64,000 bases of DNA from Corallochytrium limacisporum (Eukaryota; Opisthokonta), in assembly GCA_002811645.1 (NCBI GenBank), contig PDIP01000003.1, positions 156,358 to 220,357 on the forward strand, read 5' to 3'. This document shows, in pieces, positions 47,543-56,859 of this stretch. How positions within the stretch are numbered: the first letter of the stretch is position 1; every line of letters begins with the position of its first letter. Under the pieces are notes generated by a model that saw nothing but the letters and a program-made list of their open reading frames with translations, was not told the DNA's origin and searched no databases. A program made the translations under genes and the position numbers.

Positions 47543-48937
47543 ATGCAATACCGCAATCTACTGCTCAGTCTACTGGTGGCATTTATTGCAATTGCATTGG
47601 TTCACTTTCTGCGGTCATCAGCTTCGCAAGAGCCAGTAGTAAACGTTAGTGATCAGATCGGTAACGGTACAAAGAACATCAACATGTCCAGCTTTGTAGA
47701 ATACTCGGCGGAAAACGAGTTCCCCATTCAAAACATTCCCTGGGGTATCTTCTCTGTCGATGGGTCTGCTCCTCGCGTGGGTAGCCGCATTGGTGACTTT
47801 GTCGTCGATGTCTCTGCTCTCTCTGAGTTCTTCACCGGTCCGGCCCTGAGCGGCAAAACCAGCGTCTTCTCCGAGGACAGCCTAAACACTTTTATGGGCA
47901 TGGGATTCGCGGCCTGGCATGAAGCCCGGGAAGTCCTGCAGAAGCTCTTGTCCAAGGGCTCTGAGCTCGACAAGCAAGCTGGTTTGAAGGCTAAGGTACT
48001 GATCCCTGTTTCCCAGGTCACCATGCACATTCCTGCCAAGATCGGCGATTACACTGACTTCTACAGCAGCTTGGATCACGCAACAAATGTCGGCACCATG
48101 TTCCGAGGCAAGGACAACGCCTTGATGCCCAACTGGAAGTATCTTCCTGTCGGTTATCACGGCCGCAGTAGCAGTGTCTTCGTCACCGGCCAAGATGTCG
48201 TGCGTCCCACCGGTCAGAAGCGTCCAAAGGATGATGAGCCTCCAGTCTTTGGCCCCTGTGCTTTGCTTGACTTTGAACTCGAGTTCGCCTTCTTCACCGG
48301 TCCCGGCAACAAGATCGGTGAGCCTATTCCTATTGCAAAGGCTCACGAACACATCTTCGGTACCGTGCTCATGAACGACTGGAGCGCTCGGGATATTCAA
48401 AAGTGGGAGTATGTACCTCTGGGTCCCTTCCTGGCCAAGAACTTCTGCACTACCATCAGTCCCTGGGTTGTGACCATGGAAGCCCTGGAGCCCTTCAAGG
48501 TGGCCAACGCTTCTCAGGACCCCACTCCCTTCGATTATCTGAAGCATGACGATCCGTACACTTTTGACATTAACCTATTCGTCAGTATCCTGGGCGAAAA
48601 CATGAAGCAAGCCGGAGTGGTGTGCAAGTCCAATTTCAAGTATATGTACTGGACTATGAAGCAGCAGCTGGCGCACCATACTGTCACTGGATGCAACACC
48701 CGGCCCGGTGATTTGATGGCAAGTGGCACCATCTCAGGTCCTGAGCAGGAGTCCTTCGGCTCTATGCTGGAACTCAGCTGGCGCGGCAGCCGCGAGGTAG
48801 ATATTGGCGAAGGCCAGACCCGTAAATTCATCAAAGATGGTGACACTGTGAGCGTTACGGGCTATTGCCAGGGCGATGGCTACCGAGTCGGTTTCGGTGA
48901 TGCCAGTGGCAAGGTCCTGCCCGCTGTAAAGTTTTGA
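47543..48937 (+). CDS. FAH: Fumarylacetoacetase with hydrophobic N-terminal extension
   Basis: The last enzyme of tyrosine breakdown: it hydrolyses fumarylacetoacetate to fumarate and acetoacetate. From the ATG at 47543 the product has 464 residues; from the internal ATG at 47684 it has 417, close to human FAH (419), and begins just where homologues begin. The N-terminal SH3-like domain contains [12 protein letters not shown]. The catalytic domain has Asp-Tyr-Thr-Asp-Phe-Tyr-Ser-Ser-x-Asp-His-Ala-Thr-Asn-Val-Gly with the catalytic His. It continues with Asn-Ala-Leu-Met-Pro-Asn-Trp, Pro-Val-Gly-Tyr-His-Gly-Arg, a Glu-Phe-Glu-type metal site and Asn-Asp-Trp-Ser-Ala-Arg-Asp-Ile-Gln. The 47-residue extension starts with a hydrophobic helix of about 20 residues resembling a signal anchor. 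Which ATG is used is undecided. Confidence 0.95.
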   Translation: MQYRNLLLSLLVAFIAIALVHFLRSSASQEPVVNVSDQIGNGTKNINMSSFVEYSAENEFPIQNIPWGIFSVDGSAPRVGSRIGDFVVDVSALSEFFTGPALSGKTSVFSEDSLNTFMGMGFAAWHEAREVLQKLLSKGSELDKQAGLKAKVLIPVSQVTMHIPAKIGDYTDFYSSLDHATNVGTMFRGKDNALMPNWKYLPVGYHGRSSSVFVTGQDVVRPTGQKRPKDDEPPVFGPCALLDFELEFAFFTGPGNKIGEPIPIAKAHEHIFGTVLMNDWSARDIQKWEYVPLGPFLAKNFCTTISPWVVTMEALEPFKVANASQDPTPFDYLKHDDPYTFDINLFVSILGENMKQAGVVCKSNFKYMYWTMKQQLAHHTVTGCNTRPGDLMASGTISGPEQESFGSMLELSWRGSREVDIGEGQTRKFIKDGDTVSVTGYCQGDGYRVGFGDASGKVLPAVKF

Positions 48938-49116
48938 ACGGGCTACGATTCACAGCCTGTTATTTCGATGTATGATTAAATACCAATGCCACTCATGTGA
49001 CGTTGTCTATGTTGCACAGACCTATGCTACTATGGCGCACGCGCGGTGTTACACTGTATGAAGTGGAGTTTACTGCTAATTTCTGATGTGATCTTTACGA
49101 ATCTCTCTGTGGCCGT

Positions 49117-49722
49117 TTAGCGGTTGTTGCGAAACTCGTTGAAGAGCTTGTTAAATTCGTGGATATACGGTTTGACCAACTGAGGGTTGGAAGTAACTAG
49201 AATGTTCTCGCGATTGTTCAGCACGGCAGAGCGGGTCCAATTGAAGGATCCAGTAGCCACAATAGTGTTATCGATGATCACGAACTTGTTGTGCATGTGT
49301 GCGGGTGAGTTGTCGTGCACAGTGGGAATGCCCTTTCGCTTCAGGGCCTGGACATCACTACCCTGACTGTCCATCTGGTCGTCGTCAGTCACAATCCGTA
49401 CTGCAACACCACGCTTGTGAGCAGCCTCAATCTCGTCCGCAATTTCATTGCAAGTGATGTTAAACACACAAATGTCCATGGACCGCTTGGCCTTCTTCAG
49501 CAGATTCAAAAGTTTAGTCAGAGAGGTCTCGCCGTGCTCGTACTTGCAATTGTTACGCCTGCAGCTCTTGCCGTACCTGCAAGGCATACCTTTGTCCGGG
49601 AAGAACAGAACATAGTTAATGCCGCCAGAGGACCGTCCGGTCTGAGCTTCAGGAGCACTACCCTCGCCCGACTCGCCAGCGGGTGCTTTGAAAATGCCTA
49701 GCAATTTCGAAAAGAACCCCAT
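49117..49722 (-). CDS. PLD6: Mitochondrial PLD/Zucchini-like HKD protein with CCCH finger
   Basis: A 201-residue single-HKD member of the phospholipase D superfamily, closest in layout to animal PLD6 (MitoPLD/Zucchini) and bacterial Nuc-type proteins. Residues 1-15 include an amphipathic Phe/Leu/Ile-rich start that could reach a membrane. A compact zinc-finger-like cluster lies at Cys48, Cys54, Cys59 and His63 (Cys-x5-Cys-x4-Cys-x3-His). The single HKD motif is His144-x-Lys146-x4-Asp151, followed by Thr-Gly-Ser-Phe-Asn-Trp-Thr and Asn-Asn-Arg-Glu-Asn-Ile, as in PLD6. One HKD means that a dimer forms the active site. Animal PLD6 acts on the outer mitochondrial membrane in piRNA processing and lipid signalling; which activity applies here is not decidable. 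Confidence 0.9.
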   Translation of the reverse strand: MGFFSKLLGIFKAPAGESGEGSAPEAQTGRSSGGINYVLFFPDKGMPCRYGKSCRRNNCKYEHGETSLTKLLNLLKKAKRSMDICVFNITCNEIADEIEAAHKRGVAVRIVTDDDQMDSQGSDVQALKRKGIPTVHDNSPAHMHNKFVIIDNTIVATGSFNWTRSAVLNNRENILVTSNPQLVKPYIHEFNKLFNEFRNNR

Positions 49723-50508
49723 GGTTGCTTGCTCTGTTGTGACGTATCGTTACTAATAAGAGTGCACGCATGCTCTGACACACGGCGCACGAATGGTCTG
49801 ATCCCACTCCAATGTACCAGAAATACCAAACATCTCAGAAACGAAGGCACATCAGATGAATAGTGGCAAGAGTGCCTTTCATGCACCTTGGTGGCGTTCC
49901 TTTGGATTTTCAAACGGTGCCCCCAACCACAACCCCCTTCCCTGGTCCGTTCCCCGCCCCAGCTTCCTCCCTCCTCGCTCCCAAACTTTTTTTCCCCTTC
50001 TGTTCTTCTCTCTAAGTCCTCGTCCGTCTCGCGTGCGCGGCCCCCCCCCCCTCTTTCCTTCCCTTTGCGCATGGCTAAGCATTACTCCCCCGCCCCCCCC
50101 TCCCTCTCGCGGCCAAGGCTTACGCAAAGTGTCCACTGGCGGTAGGTCTGCTTCCTTTTGCCCTTATTCCTTCGTCTCCTCTCTTTTCTTTGATGCTCTG
50201 TGTGCTCTCCAGTGCCCTTGATAATTGCCAGTGCGCTCGGCCTTAGATGTGAGGTGGTATTACCGAGAAGTTATCTCCCTCCCCGATCTTTCCTGGCTGT
50301 GCGTAGTAGTGCAGAGCCCCGTAGTAGGCCCCCACCACCGTTCGCTACCCTTTTTTCCTGGTCCTCGTGGACCGGGTGGCTGGTATCCAAGACACCGGTG
50401 AGTGCTCAAGTCCACTTTCTGCATTCTTGTCAAGTTCGTTTAGTTCGATACCATAGAGTGAGCAGAATAGATGGCATAAAGTACTCGATCAGAGGCAGTT
50501 TGGGGACC
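49723..50508. other. Divergent promoter region, PLD6 and NR2C2AP
   Basis: About 790 bp. A strongly pyrimidine-skewed block (C+T-rich on the plus strand) spans about 49915-50115 and contains C10-type runs. Nothing coding is supported. An upstream in-frame extension of the NR2C2AP frame to 50200 is open but low-complexity, and is excluded. Confidence 0.55.
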
Positions 50509-50931
50509 ATGACGAGTGTCATCGATCGGGTCGATAAGGTCAAGGTCAGTTCTACTCTGCAACGGAATGTCAAGGAGTTCGGGAAACAGAACCTGATCGA
50601 TGGAAACCCAGAGACCTGTTGGAACTCTGACGAAGGGGACACCCAGTTCATTAGACTGACCTTCAAAGAGCCCGTGTCCGCCACAGAGCTGCACTTGACG
50701 TTTCAAGGTGGCTTTGTAGGTGAGGTATGCATGGTCCATGGTTACACAGATCAGAGGTTTAATGAGGAGGCGTGCAAAAATACTATTTACCCCACAGACA
50801 CCAATGATTCGCAAAAATTTGCCCTGAACGGTTTCAGCGGTCATAAGATTCAGTCAATCCTACTGGAGTTTTTGCAGTTTACAGATTTCTACGGCCGCGT
50901 CACCGTCTACGGCATCGACTTGCTCGGTTGA
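50509..50931 (+). CDS. NR2C2AP: NR2C2AP-like discoidin-fold protein
   Basis: A 140-residue single-domain protein matching nuclear receptor 2C2-associated protein (human 139 residues). The family pattern is clear: Val-Ser-Ser-Thr-Leu-Gln-Arg-Asn-x-Lys-Glu-Phe-Gly-Lys-Gln, Leu-Ile-Asp-Gly-Asn-Pro-Glu-Thr-Cys-Trp-Asn-Ser-Asp-Glu-Gly and Phe-Gln-Gly-Gly-Phe. It ends with Thr-Asp-Phe-Tyr-Gly-Arg-Val-Thr-Val-Tyr. The fold is a galactose-binding/F5-8C-like beta sandwich. The human protein represses orphan receptor NR2C2 (TR4), but this organism is unlikely to need that role, so the ancestral function is probably different and unknown. The start ATG fits the family N-terminus. Convergent with the Na+/H+ exchanger, 98 bp apart. 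Confidence 0.92.
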   Translation: MTSVIDRVDKVKVSSTLQRNVKEFGKQNLIDGNPETCWNSDEGDTQFIRLTFKEPVSATELHLTFQGGFVGEVCMVHGYTDQRFNEEACKNTIYPTDTNDSQKFALNGFSGHKIQSILLEFLQFTDFYGRVTVYGIDLLG

Positions 50932-51029
50932 ATGTAAAGAAGATGATATCGAAAACAAATGCTTTTGTATATTACAGCAATAATATAAACATGCACGTGA
51001 AGGCCGCCTTACCCTCTATGGCCATTCTC

Positions 51030-54000
51030 TCACACATAGCTGCCGCCGATTTCGATGTCACTGTCGTTCTCACTGCCACTATCGGAATCATCGGCTCCGA
51101 GCGTGAAGCCCGACCGCGATCGATCCGGTATACTTGGTCGCGGAGCATGGGTCACGTCGTCTGCAGAGGTGGTGGGCGTCGCTTCGTGCAGAGACACAAC
51201 CGGCGGCGGTGACGATGCACTCGCGGCGCGGCCAGGCGATGATGAAGACTTGCCCTTCACTGAATCGCGGCGCGAGGGGCCTGGACTCTGGCCGAGGATC
51301 GAACTCCGCCGGGCGCTGCTGGCGCCCGCCGGGGAAGGACTGCGCCTGCGCTCCTTCGATGTCACCTCGTCCCTAGTGGCAGAGTTATCCGAATCCTTTT
51401 CCACAGACATGCGCCCCTCGCTGATGCGAGTATTCTTGGCGGCAACATCTTCCGCTGCTGCCGCAGACGCAGTTGCATGGCCCAGCCAGCTGGGCACTGT
51501 GCCGCTTGAGTCTACTAAAGGCGATTTTGTCCTATGCTCTTCCGGAGTGTGGCTCAGGGTAACGCTACGACCACGGGGACTGACTGCGGAAGACGACGAA
51601 GAGTGGTGCAGAGGTGACTGGTGTAATTGCGCAGCCCTTCCTCTGTCGATACGACTCTGGTTCGCGTACCATTGATCTGACTTCTTCATCAGTGCCGCCA
51701 GCTGCGTGGCGCTTGGGCTCGGCCGCATGCTTGCATCAATGTCTCCAACCTTATGAGCAACGGCCCGCTGGGCAGCCAGAGCAGAGCTAAAGCTCACGTT
51801 GCGCTTCATGCCGCCGTCACCACCATCTTCACTCGATTTGTCAGTGAGAGCCTGCTTATACAAATCCTCCAGGCGGGCCGCGCTCTTCTTCTGTGGTAGT
51901 CCGCCATGGTGGGCCTTGCCACGCTCTGGCAGGTTCCGCCTATCGTATGCATCAGCCGTACCGTGCTTGAGCGACATAGGCCTGTACTCACCCGCAGGAC
52001 TTCTGCCAGTGAGCGGGGAGCGACCATGACTGCCAATCGGCGATCTGGTACTCTCTGCACGGCGGTCTGAGGGCACAAGACCAGGCGAACTTGGTAATTT
52101 GTGGGAGATCGGTCTGGCACCCTGCGATGGGCGCCCCTCAGGAGGTTTGTTTCTGCTGCGAGTGCTGTCACTCGGTTCACTACCATGCGCCTTGCGTTGC
52201 TTCTTGCGCATACGCTCCATTTCGATGCGGTAATATGAGTTGAGAATCTCGTCCTCGGCCTCTGTCTCTGCACAACTGCCGGCGGCGTCCCAGGTCAAGC
52301 GGTTACTGACTGCACCAGCAACAGCCAGTGGCGCCTGTACATTTTGGGGCTGGGAACCTAGCAGCGCTTCTACATTTTCCTGGTTGACTTCCTCGCTTGT
52401 CGATTGATGCCGAGAAACTGCCTCAGCAATAGCAGGGACCACATTCGAAGATTGAGAACGGATTTGTCTCTCATGCACCTGGCGATCGTGTGCCATCTCT
52501 CCTAGTGTAGATGTGGAGGGTGCAGCTGGAATCATGCTCTCATCATCACCCAAGAAGAAGCCCTTATTGGCACTGCCGTTACGACTAGCTTTGCGCAATG
52601 AGCGGCTAGATGCATCGCGACGTAAACTACTATCCATGGCGGCCAGATTGCCGCTGCTGAAGCGCTCTCCCGCATACAAATCTGAATTGTATGACTTCTT
52701 ACGGGCCTTTGCAATTTCGAACTCGTCTCGGGCACTGAGCTTGAAGTCACTTGCAGGGGACACGGGCATACCAGAAGATCCTCCGGATATGCCTCTGGAT
52801 ATGTTCATTCCCAAATTGCTCTCTACGGCCTTGAAGCTATTGGCACCGCCGCCATATATGCCAAGGAGTGCACCATTAAGTTGCAAGCCTCCACCAGCCC
52901 CTATGGCCTGTGCCTCCAGTTGACGTGCTGCAGCCATGTCAGCAGCTTCTTCACGAACCAGCTTATCAAAGGCGCTAATGATTTCAGTTTTGTGTGCTTC
53001 AGGATTCCTCTGCAGGAGGGGCCGCATACGCTTGCGATCAAATTCCTCAAAGAAATCGTGCCAATTATGCAATTGATTGCCAGCAATGGCGTCTACACTG
53101 ACGGTAAAGTGCTCCATGGCTCTTGGCAATACCTTGGCAGCGATGCCACCGCGGACGTCAGTAGGTGCCAGTCGAATGTGCAGCCACTTCAAGAGCGGCT
53201 TGATGGTGGAGCCTTGCACGAACACAGTAAAGAGAATGACAGCCTGTGTGGTGGTGACGATGGCATCTCTCTCACCTCCGACTTGTTCTTCAGTCAAAAT
53301 GAAAGCCAACGCGAAAGCAATGGCACCGCGTAAGCCACCATAAGCCATGACAAACTGGTCAGTTACCAGGATCTTCTTAATACGCAGAGAGTTGGCCCAA
53401 GCACTCAAGGTGACAATACCGATGATTCGATACCCCAGAGAGAAGAAAATTGTCCATGCCACAAACTCGATCTGAAAGTCGTGTTCATCTGTGACCAATG
53501 AAATACCCAGGTACATGAACACGATCGTTTCACTTGTACTGGCCAACATCTTTAGCAAGTACCGTACAGTGACCTGTGAATTGTCTCCCAAGTTGTTTCC
53601 AGCATAATGCTGCAACACAATGCCTGCGAATAGAATACCCAAAATGCCGGAGAACTCGAACAGCTCACAAAGTAGGTAGCTCAGATAACCCGTTGTGAGA
53701 ATGACCAAGGGTTCAACGACAGGGATACGCTCCGTAAACTTCGTAATATATGAGCCAAACACACCGATGACTAAACCAATGGCCACACCTAGAAGGGACA
53801 CGACAAAGAACGATGCAACAGCTGGACCGATTTGATCAGTCGGAATAGTACCCTGGGTAGAAAATGTTGTGAATGTGTTGTACAAGACAACTGAAACGGC
53901 ATCATTAAGAACCGATTCCCCAAAAACCAACATATACAGCAGTTCATTCACATGAATCTCTTCGAAGATTGCGATTACAGCGACGGGATCCACAGCTGAT

Positions 54001-54527
54001 ATCAAGGAGGCAAATACCATAGTGTCCACAAAATCTAGGTCGATATTGCCTGTGAGACCCGCCTGCTGAACTCCGTACAATGAAAGGCCCATTGCGAACG
54101 TATTGAACAACGTATTCAATACCGCAAAGTTCAAAATTGTCCACAAATTGTCAAAGAAAAGCTTGGGATTGATGAAATATCCCGCTTCGAAGATAATAGG
54201 TGGCAAAAGGAAGAGGAAGAATACGTTTGAATCGAACCCGATCCTCTCGTTGGTGCCGCTAGGCATCAAGATTAAGCCAACTACTACACCCAATGTGATA
54301 AGCAGACACGACTCCGGAAGTAAAGAAGCAAGCTTGCCTGGTTGGTGGAATACAAGACGGGCTAAAATGCTAAGCAATATGAATACAACAATTGCGAAAG
54401 GCACCTGGACCTCCTCCCAGTTGAGACCAACAAGGTGGATCTTACCGTCTTCGCTTTCGCTGGCATGAGCCACACTTATTGTAGTGGCCACAACTGCCCA
54501 GCGTATGCAATCCCGATGGTATCCCAT
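51030..54527 (-). CDS. Large Na+/H+ exchanger (SLC9/NHE family)
   Basis: A 1165-residue membrane antiporter exchanging Na+ (or K+) for H+. Residues 1-22 look like a signal peptide. About 40-445 contain twelve or so membrane helices with family landmarks. These include the Phe-Leu-Phe-Leu-Leu-Pro-Pro-Ile-Ile-Phe-Glu-Ala-Gly-Tyr segment of the amiloride region. They also include Val-Asp-Pro-Val-Ala-Val-Ile-Ala-Ile-Phe-Glu, Gly-Glu-Ser-Val-Leu-Asn-Asp-Ala-Val-Ser-Val-Val-Leu, the Ala-Gly-Ile-Val-Leu re-entrant region and Ala-Tyr-Gly-Gly-Leu-Arg-Gly-Ala-Ile-Ala-Phe. This places it in the plasma-membrane/recycling NHE (SLC9A1-5) type, not the bacterial NhaP type. The remaining about 700 cytosolic residues are unusually long, rich in Ser/Arg/Ala/Pro and mostly disordered, suggesting phosphorylation-dependent control. 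The start ATG is followed directly by the signal peptide. Confidence 0.94.
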   Translation of the reverse strand: MGYHRDCIRWAVVATTISVAHASESEDGKIHLVGLNWEEVQVPFAIVVFILLSILARLVFHQPGKLASLLPESCLLITLGVVVGLILMPSGTNERIGFDSNVFFLFLLPPIIFEAGYFINPKLFFDNLWTILNFAVLNTLFNTFAMGLSLYGVQQAGLTGNIDLDFVDTMVFASLISAVDPVAVIAIFEEIHVNELLYMLVFGESVLNDAVSVVLYNTFTTFSTQGTIPTDQIGPAVASFFVVSLLGVAIGLVIGVFGSYITKFTERIPVVEPLVILTTGYLSYLLCELFEFSGILGILFAGIVLQHYAGNNLGDNSQVTVRYLLKMLASTSETIVFMYLGISLVTDEHDFQIEFVAWTIFFSLGYRIIGIVTLSAWANSLRIKKILVTDQFVMAYGGLRGAIAFALAFILTEEQVGGERDAIVTTTQAVILFTVFVQGSTIKPLLKWLHIRLAPTDVRGGIAAKVLPRAMEHFTVSVDAIAGNQLHNWHDFFEEFDRKRMRPLLQRNPEAHKTEIISAFDKLVREEAADMAAARQLEAQAIGAGGGLQLNGALLGIYGGGANSFKAVESNLGMNISRGISGGSSGMPVSPASDFKLSARDEFEIAKARKKSYNSDLYAGERFSSGNLAAMDSSLRRDASSRSLRKASRNGSANKGFFLGDDESMIPAAPSTSTLGEMAHDRQVHERQIRSQSSNVVPAIAEAVSRHQSTSEEVNQENVEALLGSQPQNVQAPLAVAGAVSNRLTWDAAGSCAETEAEDEILNSYYRIEMERMRKKQRKAHGSEPSDSTRSRNKPPEGRPSQGARPISHKLPSSPGLVPSDRRAESTRSPIGSHGRSPLTGRSPAGEYRPMSLKHGTADAYDRRNLPERGKAHHGGLPQKKSAARLEDLYKQALTDKSSEDGGDGGMKRNVSFSSALAAQRAVAHKVGDIDASMRPSPSATQLAALMKKSDQWYANQSRIDRGRAAQLHQSPLHHSSSSSAVSPRGRSVTLSHTPEEHRTKSPLVDSSGTVPSWLGHATASAAAAEDVAAKNTRISEGRMSVEKDSDNSATRDEVTSKERRRSPSPAGASSARRSSILGQSPGPSRRDSVKGKSSSSPGRAASASSPPPVVSLHEATPTTSADDVTHAPRPSIPDRSRSGFTLGADDSDSGSENDSDIEIGGSYV

Positions 54528-55010
54528 GGCTCACCAAACCACCCGTTACTGTTGTCTGGTCGGAATCTATATATATTATTTGCTCAAAGCCCGAGGGCAA
54601 TGTTACATGCTTCACTCTTCTATCTCCACATGGCTAGTGAATTCAAACGAAAATTTTACAGTCCCCGATCATGTAGTTTATCTTCGTCGGGTCTCATATT
54701 TCTGTCCCATGGATCGCCAGTGAATTGTGGCGCACACGTCCATGTAATTGAATACCTCCTCTATCTCCCATTCCCGAGACATATGACCAAATGCGTTCCC
54801 ATCCGACCATCACCTTGTACCGGAACCACCTCGCGACCAACGAAGACCCCCATCGTAGTGAGAGGCAGTGGACTTGCAAATAAAAAATGGTGGCGAGACA
54901 CCGATGATCGCACCAAAGCTGTGTGAGAGAGAAAAAAAATATGGAGCAGTTAAAGCAAGAAAGCGTTCCAGCAGAATTAGACCGAGAGATCCTGCAGGGC
55001 AGAGAGAGAT

Positions 55011-55110
55011 CCTCGCGACGTCCTTGCCCGCCCCTCACCGATTCCCCCTCCACCTCCCCCCCTCGCGACGTCCTTGCCCGCCCCTCACCGATTCCCCCTC
55101 CGCCTCCCCC
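55011..55110. repeat. 50-bp tandem direct repeat, two copies
   Basis: Two adjacent 50-bp units (55011-55060 and 55061-55110) differ at one position by my reading (A in CACC versus G in CGCC near the end). The unit begins CCTCGCGACGTCC and ends in a C run. Such high identity suggests a recent duplication by slippage or unequal exchange. Confidence 0.93.
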
Positions 55111-55715
55111 CCCCCCACCAAAACGCTTCCATCTCTGTCAGTCACTGGACTCGGCTCCCCTCGACCGGGCGGTTCAGGCCACCTCCGATACTCGTCCACT
55201 GCGACCCACCCAATTATCCACCGCTCCGACGGATCAAAATTCTTCCGCCCCCCCCCCCTTCCCTCTCCACTTCCCCCTCCGTTCAGGCCACCACTCCCCC
55301 TGTGCTGGTGGTGCACCAAACTGGCACCTTGCGGCAAAAGGAGCGAAACAATGGGCACCGGCGGGGTGACACACATCCGAGAATCGGGAGGGGGATAGGT
55401 TCAGAGGAGGATCGCAAATAAAACGGACCGCGCAACCCCCAAAGTACCCCGTCGCTCGTCGGTCACTAAGGCAAGAGACTCGGAGAAGGTAAGAGAGAGA
55501 GCGAGAGGTAGGGAGAAGGAAATGGTGGCGGACGGAGAGGAACTGAGTATTTAACTTCCTCCGCCTCCCCCGGCGCGGAGTCCCAGCAACTGTGGAAGAG
55601 GGGGGGGTGGGGGGAGACACGCCGGCTTTGGACTTACATAGTGAAGCCAGCCGTCTTCGCCTTCGGAGAGGAAGACCCGAGGTTGGGAGGGGGAGGGGGA
55701 GGGAGGAAGAAGAGG

Positions 55716-55740
55716 AGGCAGGCAGGCAGGCAGGCAGGCA
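55716..55740. repeat. GGCA tetranucleotide repeat
   Basis: About six tandem GGCA units in a purine-rich block of the spacer. Confidence 0.9.
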
Positions 55741-56859
55741 GGGAGGGAAATGGTAGAGACAGGTCCCATTAAGGAACAACCCCTCCCCCGGTGCAACAGC
55801 GGCCCCTCCACAAGGATGGATGAATCCACGGGGAATTGTATAGAGACTACGTAAGTACGCAGTCCTGGTAGGCCTCCCATACGCGAGTACTTCGTCCCCT
55901 CCGTCGTTGTTGGCAAAATTTTCTCCTCAGAGAATGGGTGAGTTTTTTTTTCTTTTGGGCCCTGTGTTGTATGGCGTGACACTGGCCGCGGAGCCGAGCC
56001 ATCCGAAGGCATACGGCATTACCTAAAGTATGGGTATGGACATAAACGAAGTCGTCAAATCTGACGCACACGGTTCACTCAGTTGCATCGGGGTGTAAAG
56101 CTCATTTACATTAGTGCAGCTGTGGAACCCGATAGGTTTGGCAACACGGGTTAACATGGCTTGCGCACATGCATTGAAGTAGATGATGCAATATCTCATC
56201 TGCTGTGCGCGCTCTGTTTCCAGCCCAGAGCATGCCTTGACACAATGCATGACGGTGTAAACACACGATCTCACCTTTGTGCCTAGCAGGGCCCTAGATG
56301 AAGAATCATCAACATCCATACAATCCACATGAACATCATTCAAGACTGCATAACACAGAATGAAACGAGCGATCTTCAGGAATCAAGAACCCATGAATGA
56401 AAACTCTGGGTTGCGGTTAAGGTGGTGACGATGATGCCCACGCATCACTCTCATTGTGAATGTACTACAGAGGTTGTGTCCAAACCACTTTAGACGAAAT
56501 ATTGGGATTCCAGTACTGAATGGGTCGAGGCAGAAGGGCCCAGCACTCGTGCTAGTGAAGGAAGGGAGGGGGGGCTCGGACGCGGCTTTACTTCTCGGGT
56601 CGCGCCCCGGCTGGTTCTCGCATTTTGCGGGGCTTTATCCGGCATCCGTTATCGTTGCGGTATGCGGTTCCTGTGAGTATGACGGACACGATCAATGGTT
56701 GCGCGGTGAACAGGATTGGTGTTTAAGAGATTTTTCATATGAAATGCTGAAAATTCCCGATTGTTGCTTCAAATAGAATGTCTTGATTGTGTATGAAAAA
56801 GAGAACAACATAAAATTGGTGTGGTTGAGAAGGCATATGTGACTAATAAATCTAGAACA

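Larger units (their letters stand above)
54528..56859. other. 2.3-kb divergent spacer with tandem duplication
   Basis: Lies between the exchanger and MAEA start codons. It contains an exact-period 50-bp tandem duplication (55011-55110), a long C-rich block (55010-55290), purine-rich DNA (55480-55760) and a GGCA repeat (55716-55740). From about 56020 to 56800 composition is ordinary, but the short frames there (at most about 105 codons) show no domain-like pattern. Confidence 0.6.

Noticed and set aside
50200-50508. N-terminal extension of the NR2C2AP frame
   Set aside because: Low-complexity sequence; the ATG at 50509 gives a product of the family length.
55011-55110. Possible CRISPR-like repeat
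   Set aside because: Two directly adjacent copies without spacers in a eukaryotic genome; simple tandem duplication.
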